A stretch of 45,056 nucleotides of DNA from CAZKDV01 sp964551645 (GTDB lineage Bacteria > Bacteroidota > Bacteroidia > Bacteroidales > DTU049). Below are positions 17,462 through 26,276 of the stretch, piece by piece. Below the pieces are notes generated by a model. The model saw nothing but the letters and a program-made list of their open reading frames with translations. It had not been told where the DNA came from and searched no databases. The translations under genes and the position numbers were made by a program. The DNA lies in assembly GCA_964551645.1 (NCBI GenBank), contig CAZKDV010000006.1, forward strand, positions 1-45,056, given 5' to 3'. Within the stretch, counting starts at the first letter, position 1, and each line of letters opens with the position of its first letter.

Positions 17462-19756
17462 TTAAAACTTTAATGTTAATCCAACACTTGGCATAAATGG
17501 CAACTGATTGATGCGTTCTTTCGTGAGTCTGTCAAAATAAAAAATATTTGCTCTATTATATAAGTTTGTCGCACCGATAGTCATATCAAGTTGAATTTGC
17601 TCAGTGAAATAAGTGGTATATTTATAGCTAAAATCCAATCTATGATAAGTTGGTAATCTACCATCATTAAACTCAGCAAACAATATCCCCAATTCTTCAT
17701 TTGTGAAGTTAATATCTGTTTCAAGACCTTCATCGAAAGTAATTAAAGGATAATGTCCTTTATTGCGAGTAAATGGGAAACCTGAACCGAAATTCCATCT
17801 AATGCTAATTTCATTATTTTTTTGTCCTCCAAAAATATAAGTAAATATAAAGTTAGCATTATGCCTTCTGTCGTAATGTGGGACATACTCAGTTATACCA
17901 TCAAATCTATTCACATAGCTCAAAGAATAAACAGCCCAAACATAGAAAATTCGTTTGTCATATTTTACTGATAAGTCCATTCCATAGGCATTTCCCTTTT
18001 CTATTATATAATCCTTTTTTAAATAGTCTGGTTTATCTGAATATTCAGGAGAATCATCAAATACTTTATTTTTGTTCAAATTGGTTAACTGAGGGAAGTA
18101 CTTGTAATAGCCTTCTAAATTCAAAGTTGTATATTCAAAAATATCATACTCAACACCTGCAATTATATGTTGCGACTTTTGTAATTTGTGTTGAAGTTCT
18201 TTGCCATTAAATGATTGTTGTAAATTATCTGGTCCTGAAAGAAAGCCATAGAAAAGATTAACAACATCTCTATCTGAATTAGCTGCAATTAAGTTTTGCG
18301 AATAGAACCCTCCAGCACCTTTCAATCTTAGCTTATCAGAAAGTAATATTTTAAATGCAAATCTTGGCTCTATTGAAATATTTGAAAGAGACGCATAATA
18401 GTGAACCCTAATACTTGGCTCAATTATTGATTTTTTAACGGTTATTTTATCTTTATAAAAACCAGCAATTTCTGTGGTATATTGTTCTTGCTTAATTGTT
18501 CTATTAGCTGTATTAACAAATTGAAAATTTGTATTAAATCCTTGCATCTCAAGTCCGTAAACAATTTCTTGTTTTGGGGCGAAATAACTAAAATTCAAAC
18601 CCATATTAAAACCACTAATTTGACTAGTTTTTGATTTATCTTGACCATCGTCGAGTTTAATTAAATAATCTGAATATCCAAGATAACCATCAATAATTGT
18701 TGTTGTTCCGCTTGGAACAAGCATAAAACTTAAACCAAGTCCAGAATTTTTCCACGAATAATTTGCAATCTCACGATATAAAACATCATCAGTAAAATTG
18801 AATCCAAAAAGACTAAGTTTACTTCCACTTTCTGTATTTATACTATACTTCCCATATAAATCAGTAAAATTAAATGGCAAACCAGCTTCATCAATATATT
18901 CATATAACAATTTTGAACTTTCTTTTAAGTATGAATTTTTTCCTGCAAAAATAAATGAAGAACTTGTTCCTGTTTCTGAATTAAACTTCTTAATTGGTCC
19001 TTCGAGTATAACTTTAGAACCAAAAGTGGTTGCTCCAACTGAACCGCCCAATCTTTTTCTATTCCCTTCACGGGTTGTTATATCCATAATTGATGATATT
19101 CTTCCTCCATATTCAGCTCCAAAGCCACCAGTATAAATATCTACATTTTTAAGAATATCCGTTTCAAAAACTGAAAACAAACCAATTGAATGAAAAGGAT
19201 TGTAGATAATAATTCCATCTAACAAAATCTTATTTTGTATTGGAGCTCCACCACGAATATATATTTGCCCGCCTTGATCTCCTGTAAAAATCACACCTGG
19301 CAATACTTGTAAATACTGCGCTAAGTCTGGAGTACCTCCAACCGATGGAATACTATTTATTTGCTTAGGCGTAACTTTTACAACAGATGTTTTTGTTTCT
19401 TTAACAGCAGATTGTTTCTCTGCAGATATATAAACTGTTGATAGTTGTACTGAAGATTTCTCAAGATAAATCCGCTTATTTATAATTTGACCTGCAAAAA
19501 CAGAAACTGGCTCACGAATTGTATCAAAACCTAAGTATGTAACAATTAGTGTATAGTCTCCCGGTTTAACATTAGATATTGTAAAATGCCCATTAACATC
19601 TGTTGATGAACCTATTGTCGTTCCCTCAAAATAAACATTTGTAAAAATAATAGGCTCTCCTGTTTCTTTTTCATATACAAATCCCCTTACAGACGCATTC
19701 TGAGAAAACAAAGAAGTAGATATAATGATAAAAAAAAGCGATAAGTAATATTTCAT
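17462..19756 (-). CDS. TonB-dependent receptor with carboxypeptidase-regulatory-like N-terminal domain
   Basis: I start this at ATG 19756 (MKYYLSLFFIIISTSLFSQ, a clean signal peptide) rather than at an upstream in-frame GTG at 19801 that would add 15 non-signal residues. The 764-residue protein then has a CarboxypepD_reg-like domain (ASVRGFVYEKETGEPIIFT) and a plug with YIRGGAPIQNKILLDGI and YTGGFGAEYGGRISSIMD. The barrel ends in SVGLTLKF. It shares its architecture with the receptor at 2018-4387 but is clearly divergent and has no DUF4249 partner. A -7 element lies 26 bp upstream. mrdA begins 23 bp after its stop, so it may head a transcript that includes the elongation genes. Confidence 0.9.
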   Translation of the reverse strand: MKYYLSLFFIIISTSLFSQNASVRGFVYEKETGEPIIFTNVYFEGTTIGSSTDVNGHFTISNVKPGDYTLIVTYLGFDTIREPVSVFAGQIINKRIYLEKSSVQLSTVYISAEKQSAVKETKTSVVKVTPKQINSIPSVGGTPDLAQYLQVLPGVIFTGDQGGQIYIRGGAPIQNKILLDGIIIYNPFHSIGLFSVFETDILKNVDIYTGGFGAEYGGRISSIMDITTREGNRKRLGGSVGATTFGSKVILEGPIKKFNSETGTSSSFIFAGKNSYLKESSKLLYEYIDEAGLPFNFTDLYGKYSINTESGSKLSLFGFNFTDDVLYREIANYSWKNSGLGLSFMLVPSGTTTIIDGYLGYSDYLIKLDDGQDKSKTSQISGFNMGLNFSYFAPKQEIVYGLEMQGFNTNFQFVNTANRTIKQEQYTTEIAGFYKDKITVKKSIIEPSIRVHYYASLSNISIEPRFAFKILLSDKLRLKGAGGFYSQNLIAANSDRDVVNLFYGFLSGPDNLQQSFNGKELQHKLQKSQHIIAGVEYDIFEYTTLNLEGYYKYFPQLTNLNKNKVFDDSPEYSDKPDYLKKDYIIEKGNAYGMDLSVKYDKRIFYVWAVYSLSYVNRFDGITEYVPHYDRRHNANFIFTYIFGGQKNNEISIRWNFGSGFPFTRNKGHYPLITFDEGLETDINFTNEELGILFAEFNDGRLPTYHRLDFSYKYTTYFTEQIQLDMTIGATNLYNRANIFYFDRLTKERINQLPFMPSVGLTLKF

Positions 19757-19782
19757 GCAATTTAAATAATATTGTTCTATTG

Positions 19783-19790
19783 CAAAAGTA
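19783..19790 (-). promoter_or_regulatory. -7 promoter element for the second TonB receptor
   Basis: The minus strand reads TACTTTTG, followed by C, matching TAnnTTTG, 26 bp before the chosen ATG at 19756. Its position also supports that start, because the alternative GTG at 19801 would lie upstream of the promoter. Confidence 0.6.
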
Positions 19791-19954
19791 ATAAATAACA
19801 CGAAATTATTATGTTATTTACGGATAAGTTTCACATAAATATTATCTATTGTGCATTTATAACAAATTTCATTTATAGCCAATTCTATTAATAAATGCCA
19901 ACTATATTAAATAAAACAGTAACTCTAAAATTAGATTTTCCTTGATAGCTATAA

Positions 19955-20902
19955 TTATTTTTGTTTTGAAGTTTTTGCAAATTTATATGAAAACCCTACA
20001 GCAAAAACTTCTTTAAATTGAGTTCTCGGACCTGATTTATCAATTATTCCATCTTTATTAGTATCAATATCAATCTTAATATCATCATCGTAAATTAAAT
20101 GAGTTGCTATGCTAGCAGTAATATACTGATTGATTTTCATTGATAATAAAACTTCCCAGTTAACATCAATATTTTTTGGTTTTTCTAAATAATTAGAAAA
20201 TAGGTCTAGTTTATTTTGTATAGAAACATTTTCCAAAAGTTCAGTTTTATATAATAAGCGAATATAGCCTCCAAATTCAGCTCTATTCATTTTACCGGGG
20301 GCAACACCAAATGCTCCAACATTTGACAATGCTTTATTATTTACTGTAGTAATTTTTCCAGTAAGAGGAGATATAAACAAGTTAAAATCTTTACTTGGCT
20401 TGTAGTCCATTCCCGCTGCAAACAAAGTATATGCCGGTGCTAAGAAATCAGAAATAACATCATCAACATTTGGATAGTTATATCCGGGCATCATTTGTGT
20501 TTTAAAATTAAATAGAGCAGCAAAATACCAATTTTCATACGCAATTCTACCATATTTTGACACTAAGTCGATTTTGTCATCTGTTTTTCTAAGATCGTCA
20601 CTTCCTTGTCGTAACAAACCATATCCAAGATCAAGTGCATTATCCCAAGCATCTTTATCCTTGCGGTAGTTCGCAAATAAACTAACTAAACTATTACCTG
20701 CAATACTATTTTGTCCACCTGCTGCCCAATTAATTAATGATGTTTGTGAAAAATTAATTGCAACTAAACCACCAGTTCTCCATCCAACAATAGTATCTTT
20801 TTTATGTTCACGCAATTTTTTCTCTCCTTCAGCAACTTGAGAATACAACATACTTGTAGTTAAAATGCTAATAAAAATAAAAGTAGTAAGTTTGAATTTC
20901 AT
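19955..20902 (-). CDS. DUF3078 domain-containing outer-membrane protein
   Basis: The 315-residue protein has a signal peptide (about 1-21, ending MLYSQ) and the DUF3078 hallmark GWRTGGLVAINFSQTSLINW with AAGGQNSIAGN just after it. Alternating hydrophobic strands follow, with a terminal AVGFSYKFAK, consistent with a beta-barrel. DUF3078 has no assigned function but is widespread in Bacteroidota as a presumed outer-membrane protein. It stands alone, with its own -7 element 50 bp upstream. The 153 bp between it and the next gene on its 3' side (19802-19954) are AT-rich, and no hairpin terminator was seen there. Confidence 0.85.
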   Translation of the reverse strand: MKFKLTTFIFISILTTSMLYSQVAEGEKKLREHKKDTIVGWRTGGLVAINFSQTSLINWAAGGQNSIAGNSLVSLFANYRKDKDAWDNALDLGYGLLRQGSDDLRKTDDKIDLVSKYGRIAYENWYFAALFNFKTQMMPGYNYPNVDDVISDFLAPAYTLFAAGMDYKPSKDFNLFISPLTGKITTVNNKALSNVGAFGVAPGKMNRAEFGGYIRLLYKTELLENVSIQNKLDLFSNYLEKPKNIDVNWEVLLSMKINQYITASIATHLIYDDDIKIDIDTNKDGIIDKSGPRTQFKEVFAVGFSYKFAKTSKQK

Positions 20903-20951
20903 ATAATATAATTTTAAAGTTAAACATCTAATATTTTAAATACAAAGTTTG

Positions 20952-20959
20952 CAAAGTTA
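20952..20959 (-). promoter_or_regulatory. -7 promoter element for the DUF3078 gene
   Basis: The minus strand reads TAACTTTG followed by C, an exact TAnnTTTG match, 50 bp before the start at 20902. It lies between that start and the end of the aspartate kinase gene. Confidence 0.6.
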
Positions 20960-20968
20960 AGAAAAATA

Positions 20969-22237
20969 TTATTTGCTTATTACAAATTGAGCAGTTGTTC
21001 TGGAACGCTGTTCAATATAAACATGTCTTGAACCTATTAAATCCTCAATAATTGCATCATTATAATTTCGTATTGTGATAAGTTTTAAATTATCGTTATA
21101 TCTCACTAAAAAGACTGTTTTCAGAGTGTCTATAAAACTTTCTAACTTGCTTTTATTACAATCTGTACAAAAAGTAAAACTTATTGCACTATTTTGCATT
21201 ACATTAATTTTCATTTTTAATTTTGCAAGAGTAGAGAAAATTTCTTTTAAAAAGTATTCGTTTATGAAAGAAAAATCTTTAGTTGAGACCGAAACGAGCA
21301 TTTGATTATCTTTTAAAATAAAAGATGGAATTAAAGTATCATCTGTTGCTAAATAATCAATCACTGTTCCACGCATGTTTGGCTCGACAAATGACCGAAT
21401 ATATAATGGAATATGCTTATTCTGTAAAGGTTTAATCGTTTTAGGATGTATAATTGATTGTCCATAATAAGCAAGTTCAACAGCTTCGTGGTATGAAACA
21501 TGGGGCAATAAAACAACATTGTCAAAATATTTTGGATCTGCACTATACAAGCCACGAACATCTTTCCAAATAGTAACATCATCTGCATTAAGTGCGTATG
21601 CAAAAACTGCTGCTGTAAAATCGCTACCCTCTCTTCCTAAGGTTGTTGGATTATTATCAACTGACATACCAATAAAACCTTGAGATATAGATAAATTAAT
21701 GCTTTTGTCTTTTATAAAACTCTTGAAATAGTTTGCAATTGCACTTTCGGTTAGCTCCCAGTTTACTCTTGCTTCTCTATATGTGTTATCTGTAATTATC
21801 AGTTTAGTAGCATCTGCTAATGTTGATGTCAAATTATTATATAAACAATAATTATGAAGGATTAAAGAAGATAATTTTTCGCCATAAGGAATAAAAATAT
21901 CATAAGTTTTATCAAAGTCTATAGTAGATGAAACCATTGCCAAACACGACTTCAAATTATTGAAAATAATTTTCACTTCTTGAAAAACTATATGGTTTTC
22001 AGGAAATAATTCTGAAATAATGCCATTATGAAAGTTTAAAATATAATGTAATTGCTCATCAAAAACTTCATTTTTAAACCAAGTCTCATGAAGTTTTTCA
22101 AAAGCATTAGTCATCTTTCCCATAGCCGAAACTATTAAAACAATCTTATCTTTATTATATTCTTTTAAAATTTCGACTGCATTCTTAATAGCATCTGTAT
22201 CTTTTAATGAAGCCCCTCCAAACTTAAATACTTTCAT
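20969..22237 (-). CDS. lysC: Aspartate kinase (monofunctional)
   Basis: The 422-residue protein starts with the aspartokinase signature KVFKFGGASLKD and contains TTLGREGSDFTAAVFA, the substrate and ATP site, followed by WKDVRGLYSADPKYF. The C-terminal ~120 residues look like the paired ACT regulatory domains, so feedback control by an aspartate-family amino acid is expected. It phosphorylates L-aspartate, the first step towards lysine, threonine, methionine and diaminopimelate. At 422 residues it is monofunctional, not fused to homoserine dehydrogenase. It begins 17 bp after the kinase/RapZ fusion gene, so the two are probably one transcript. The exact paralogue (lysC, thrA-like or metL-like) is uncertain. 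Confidence 0.93.
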   Translation of the reverse strand: MKVFKFGGASLKDTDAIKNAVEILKEYNKDKIVLIVSAMGKMTNAFEKLHETWFKNEVFDEQLHYILNFHNGIISELFPENHIVFQEVKIIFNNLKSCLAMVSSTIDFDKTYDIFIPYGEKLSSLILHNYCLYNNLTSTLADATKLIITDNTYREARVNWELTESAIANYFKSFIKDKSINLSISQGFIGMSVDNNPTTLGREGSDFTAAVFAYALNADDVTIWKDVRGLYSADPKYFDNVVLLPHVSYHEAVELAYYGQSIIHPKTIKPLQNKHIPLYIRSFVEPNMRGTVIDYLATDDTLIPSFILKDNQMLVSVSTKDFSFINEYFLKEIFSTLAKLKMKINVMQNSAISFTFCTDCNKSKLESFIDTLKTVFLVRYNDNLKLITIRNYNDAIIEDLIGSRHVYIEQRSRTTAQFVISK

Positions 22238-22254
22238 TTCAATAATATTAATAA

Positions 22255-23700
22255 TTAGGTGTTAATCTCTTGTTTATACAATTCTCTGTGAATTAGCTCT
22301 ACATTTACATTAAATTGTTCCTTAATTCTATTTGCTAATAAATTGGCACAATAAACTGATCTATGTTGCCCTCCCGTACAGCCATAAGCAATTTGTAAAT
22401 GTGTAAATTTGCGTTCGATATAATTTTCTATAGATTGTATCACGATTGCTTCTGTGTTTTTAACAAAATCTTTTACTTGGGTGTATGTTTCTAATTCCAT
22501 CTTTACATCTTCATCAAAACCGGTTTTAGTTTGAAATTTTGCCTCTCGTCCAGGATTTGGTAAGGCTCTGCAATCAAATACAAATCCACCCCCATTACTT
22601 GATTTATCCGCAGGAATACCTTTCTTATACGAAAAACTATATATACTTACCGTTAATCCTGATTTATTGTCTATTTGTTCAATATTTTGGAATTTATCTG
22701 CTATTTCAGATAAAATATCTACTAAATATGGGATAGAAATAGGAATAGTAAAATTGCTTAAAATATATTTAAGATTATTTGCGGCATAAGGAATACTTTG
22801 CAGAAATAATTCTTTCCTTTCAATATAACCCCTAAATCCATAAGCTCCAAACGCTTGCATAATTCGGAGCAACATAATTGAGCCTAAATTTTCCTCAAAC
22901 TCTTTTCTTGATATATCAATTTTTTTCGAAATTGTATTATAGTAATATTCTATTAGCTTATACCGCAAATTCCATGACAAATCAGCTTTTGCATCAAGAA
23001 TACAAGATGCAATATCGTATTGAAGTGGACCTTTTCGCCCTCCCTGATAATCAATAAGATATACATTGTCTTTATGTATCATCATATTGCGAGATTGAAA
23101 ATCTCTAAACATAAATTTATTGCTTTTATGTTTGCTCAAAATACTTATTAATGATTGGAAATCTTTTTCAAGAAAATCCTCTTCAAAATTAATACCCGAA
23201 ACTTTAAGAAAATAATATTTAAAATAATTTAAATCCCAAAGCATAGCCTGCTTATTAAATTCAGAGATAGGATAACAATACTTAAATGGAAGATTTTTTG
23301 AAGCAATGGTCTGCATTAAAACTAATTCATTAATTGCTTTTTGATAATATGCAAAGACTTGATTATCATTTACTTTATTGTCTTTCTTTTGTTTTTCTAT
23401 AATTGAGAATAAAGTCGTATTTCCTAAATCTTCAAGAAAATATACTGTTTCGTCAAAGCTCATACCTATAACTTTGGGAACATGAATATTATATTTCAAA
23501 AAATGATTTGTAAGCTCAATGAAAGATTTATTTTCTCTGATGTTATTGTTGTATGCAGCAATGATTGTTGAATTATCTGCCATTGTAATCCTGAAGTAAA
23601 TTCTACTACTAGCAGATATAGGCAATTGAATTATATTTAAAGGAGTAAAGCTAAAGAGTGACGAAAATGCTTCAATCATTATTAAACTTAGTGCTTTCAT
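22255..23700 (-). CDS. APH-like sugar kinase fused to a RapZ C-terminal domain
   Basis: The 481-residue protein has two parts. Residues ~25-335 are an aminoglycoside-phosphotransferase-type kinase with the catalytic-loop variant FRDFQSRNMM (Asp200, Asn205) and the metal-binding LIDYQGG (Asp217), then GPLQYDIASCILDA. This pattern resembles the AmgK N-acetylmuramate/N-acetylglucosamine 1-kinases of cell-wall recycling. Residues ~347-478 are the RapZ C-terminal domain, with GGFVFDCRALPNPG and GCTGGQHRSVYCANLLA. In E. coli RapZ this domain senses glucosamine-6-phosphate and binds small RNA, but the P-loop N-terminal domain of RapZ is absent here. Such fusions occur in other Bacteroidota; the substrate and any RNA role here are untested. 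Confidence 0.88.
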   Translation of the reverse strand: MKALSLIMIEAFSSLFSFTPLNIIQLPISASSRIYFRITMADNSTIIAAYNNNIRENKSFIELTNHFLKYNIHVPKVIGMSFDETVYFLEDLGNTTLFSIIEKQKKDNKVNDNQVFAYYQKAINELVLMQTIASKNLPFKYCYPISEFNKQAMLWDLNYFKYYFLKVSGINFEEDFLEKDFQSLISILSKHKSNKFMFRDFQSRNMMIHKDNVYLIDYQGGRKGPLQYDIASCILDAKADLSWNLRYKLIEYYYNTISKKIDISRKEFEENLGSIMLLRIMQAFGAYGFRGYIERKELFLQSIPYAANNLKYILSNFTIPISIPYLVDILSEIADKFQNIEQIDNKSGLTVSIYSFSYKKGIPADKSSNGGGFVFDCRALPNPGREAKFQTKTGFDEDVKMELETYTQVKDFVKNTEAIVIQSIENYIERKFTHLQIAYGCTGGQHRSVYCANLLANRIKEQFNVNVELIHRELYKQEINT

Positions 23701-23708
23701 TTTTCTTA

Positions 23709-23716
23709 CAAATTTA
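23709..23716 (-). promoter_or_regulatory. Possible -7 promoter element for the kinase/RapZ-C fusion
   Basis: The minus strand reads TAAATTTG, an exact TAnnTTTG match, only 9 bp before the ATG at 23700, implying an almost leaderless transcript. It overlaps an inverted repeat. The sequence is very AT-rich, so a chance match is quite possible. Confidence 0.35.
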
Positions 23717-23735
23717 CAAACAAGTTTGTAAATTT
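23710..23735. repeat. 11-bp perfect inverted repeat, possible operator
   Basis: AAATTTACAAA, a 4-base spacer CAAG, then TTTGTAAATTT. There is no T-run on either side, so it is not a classical terminator. It overlaps the putative -7 element of the kinase/RapZ-C gene and could bind a dimeric regulator. AT-rich palindromes also arise by chance. Confidence 0.35.
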
Positions 23736-23746
23736 ATGTTATAAAA

Positions 23747-23778
23747 AAAGAAGTCTCACACTTCTGTGAGACTTCTTT
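23747..23778 (-). terminator. Rho-independent terminator of the FN3 protein gene
   Basis: A perfect 14-bp stem (AAAGAAGTCTCACA with TGTGAGACTTCTTT) encloses a 4-base loop. Read on the minus strand it ends in a run of seven T, 19 bp after the stop of the FN3 gene. It separates that gene from the next minus-strand unit. Confidence 0.85.
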
Positions 23779-23796
23779 CAAGATAATTTTAAAAAA

Positions 23797-26046
23797 TTAT
23801 TTTACAATAGTAAATGACTGATTGTCTGCATTTATAACATAAACGCCTGTTGGCAATTCAGTAACATCAATATTGATATTATTATATCCCATAACTAAGT
23901 TATGAGTTCCAGTTTTAACAACTTTACCAACTACATCTACGATAGTATAAGTCATAGTGCTATTAGCTTCAGCTTCTACTTCAATATTTAAAGCATCAAC
24001 AAATGGATTTGGATATACATTAACAGAAGTAGTATTTTCAGCTACAGCTGATTTACCACCACCAGCTACAAAAGTATGAATTTTTGTAACTCCACCATAT
24101 TGTTCTACGCCATCAACCATGAAATAAGAAAGAAGTCTGTATTCGTAAGTTGTACCAGGAACTAATTCAACTAATTTTTTTAAATTTGCAAAAGCATTTG
24201 TATGTAACCATGCTCCACCTAATTCTCTATAATGTATTATATATTTTGAAGCACCTACATTGTCCCAGCTAATAACAGCAGATTCACCATTATTATCTGT
24301 AACTTTAAAATTCATACTTGGTTTAGTAGTGATATTTTTCTCACCAGTAACACCTACAAATTTACCAGCTTTATATGCCATAACTCTAACTGCATATTCT
24401 TCACCTGGTTCGCGTTCCCAGAATCTGCGGTTTGTTTTATTTACCATAGTAACTGCATCTTTTGAACCATCCCAGTTAACACCTGCAGCTTTTCTAATTT
24501 GTGGGACATAAGCATCAGCACCTTCAATTGGCTCCCAGCTTAATAAGAAAGATGTTCCTATATCTTGTGAAGCTGTTATTATATTTTCAGTAATAGCTGC
24601 AGTAAATTGATATATACCTTCCCAACCTAAATATCCTGTATTGTCAGCATTAGCATATTTTAATATTCTAACATCATATTCTTGTCCTGGAACTAGTGAA
24701 TATACTTGTCTACTTGTTCCATCGCTAGCACCATTTCTCCATTTTCCGGTTGTACCAGACTCAATGAATTGTACATAATAAGAGTTTGCACCGTCAAATG
24801 CTTGCCAGTTTAAAATAGCAGATGTTCCTGTATTGCCAGTCACCCAAAATACTTCATGTTTATATTTGAATGGACCATAAATTTTGCTAGCCAAATCTTT
24901 ACTACAACCAGCTACAATATAAAGTTCATATTCTTTACCATGTTCTAGGTTTTCAAAAGTGTATTCTGGAGTGTAAGTTCCATAAGCTTTTGAAGTCATT
25001 AAGTCAACTGGAGCTTCGCCAAAAATTACGCCAAATCCTTTTACAGTGCCATTAGGATCCCATGAAAAGGTTGCAGAATTAACCGTTGTATTAACAACTT
25101 GAGCGTCTGATGGCATTGGGCAACCTTTAAGAGTAGTAAATTTACCATATAAAGCAGGGCTAACATCTTCCTTATCAAAAGAAGCTGCAATGTAAACTTC
25201 ATACTCAGTATTTTCTTTCAAATTTTCAATTTTATAATTTGGATCATAAGTACCTTTAATTGTAATAACTGAGTTAAGATCTACTGGAGCTTCACCATAC
25301 ATTAATACCCATCCTTTTGGATTTCCAGCTTGGTTCCAAGAAAACTCAACACCTGTAGCAGTTACTTTGTCAACATTAAAGTTGGTTGGAGCTGAAGCTG
25401 GAGCTACTGGAGCAGGTTGATCACCAGCCAATGTTACAAATGTTGCTGGAGCAGTTGGATTACTGATTTCATCTTTATTACAACCTGTGTTAACAACAAA
25501 AGTGTATTCAGTTTCTGGTTTCAAATTTTTAATTTCGTAGTAGTTTACTGCAGTACCTTTTGCAACGACTGATTCTAAAACGCTATTTTCTCCATATAAA
25601 ATGCCATATCCTTTTGCATTAAATACTTCGTCCCATGTAATCAAAGCAGTATTAGCATCAACTGCTACAACTTTTACATTTTTAGGAGCTTGACAATTTG
25701 CTGGTAAAGTAGCAAATTTTAATGCTGCTGTAGGAACACTTGACTCTAGACCACAAATTCCTGCAACTACAACTTCATACTCTACTTCTGGCTCTAAACC
25801 TTGAATTGTGTAGTGGTTCACTAAAGAACCTTTAATAGTAGCTTGGTTATAATCAGTAGTACCAGCTTTAGCATAAATAACTGACCAACCATTAGGTGTA
25901 TCTAACTCGTCCCACATTATTTCTGCCGTGGTGGCAGTAATACCAATTAACTTAACATTAGTTGGCGTTTGGCATCCTTGTGCGTAAATATTAGTTGAAA
26001 AAACAACTAATGCTATCGCAAATAAAAAAACAAAAATTTTCTTCAT
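23797..26046 (-). CDS. Secreted multi-FN3 protein with T9SS sorting domain
   Basis: The 749-residue protein has a signal peptide (1-22, ending IYAQ) and about seven fibronectin type III-like modules of 80-95 residues. Repeated motifs include ATTAEIMWDE, GLEPEVEYEVVVAG and SATFSWDPNG. Modules 5-7 are more diverged. The last ~80 residues (VNVYPNPFVDALNIEVE to NADNQSFTIVK) form a type A T9SS C-terminal sorting domain, so the protein is probably exported and anchored on the surface. No catalytic motif was found; adhesion or matrix binding is the likely type of role, by inference. The only six cysteines of the mature chain occur as one pair in each of modules 1, 2 and 4. It has its own -7 element and strong terminator and is monocistronic. 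Confidence 0.9.
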   Translation of the reverse strand: MKKIFVFLFAIALVVFSTNIYAQGCQTPTNVKLIGITATTAEIMWDELDTPNGWSVIYAKAGTTDYNQATIKGSLVNHYTIQGLEPEVEYEVVVAGICGLESSVPTAALKFATLPANCQAPKNVKVVAVDANTALITWDEVFNAKGYGILYGENSVLESVVAKGTAVNYYEIKNLKPETEYTFVVNTGCNKDEISNPTAPATFVTLAGDQPAPVAPASAPTNFNVDKVTATGVEFSWNQAGNPKGWVLMYGEAPVDLNSVITIKGTYDPNYKIENLKENTEYEVYIAASFDKEDVSPALYGKFTTLKGCPMPSDAQVVNTTVNSATFSWDPNGTVKGFGVIFGEAPVDLMTSKAYGTYTPEYTFENLEHGKEYELYIVAGCSKDLASKIYGPFKYKHEVFWVTGNTGTSAILNWQAFDGANSYYVQFIESGTTGKWRNGASDGTSRQVYSLVPGQEYDVRILKYANADNTGYLGWEGIYQFTAAITENIITASQDIGTSFLLSWEPIEGADAYVPQIRKAAGVNWDGSKDAVTMVNKTNRRFWEREPGEEYAVRVMAYKAGKFVGVTGEKNITTKPSMNFKVTDNNGESAVISWDNVGASKYIIHYRELGGAWLHTNAFANLKKLVELVPGTTYEYRLLSYFMVDGVEQYGGVTKIHTFVAGGGKSAVAENTTSVNVYPNPFVDALNIEVEAEANSTMTYTIVDVVGKVVKTGTHNLVMGYNNINIDVTELPTGVYVINADNQSFTIVK

Positions 26047-26075
26047 ACTCTATAATTTTTATGGTTATTATTTTG

Positions 26076-26083
26076 CAAAGATA
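26076..26083 (-). promoter_or_regulatory. -7 promoter element for the FN3 protein gene
   Basis: The minus strand reads TATCTTTG followed by C, matching TAnnTTTG, 30 bp before the start at 26046. The 230-bp intergenic stretch 26047-26276 holds this element and otherwise only AT-rich sequence, with no clear hairpin for the repeat-protein gene that ends there. Confidence 0.6.
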
Positions 26084-26276
26084 GAAAAAATTTAAATGAA
26101 ATAAGCATTTTTTTTAAAAAAATTTCTCTTTTTTCTATTATTCACATATTGAAATACTTAAGTAATCAGTCTTTCATAAAATATTATATAAAAACATGCA
26201 AAAAAAACAGTATATACAATAAAAACAAGAACTTATTTACAAATAATATGCTTTTATCGAATTTTGGCTAAATCAT

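Noticed and set aside
19757..19801. GTG start at 19801 extending the second TonB receptor by 15 residues
   Set aside because: It would put a non-signal stretch before a clean signal peptide, and the promoter element at 19783-19790 lies downstream of it.
26047..26276. A non-coding RNA in the 230-bp space between the two repeat-protein genes
   Set aside because: Apart from the -7 element the sequence is featureless and AT-rich, with no stable hairpin or terminator.
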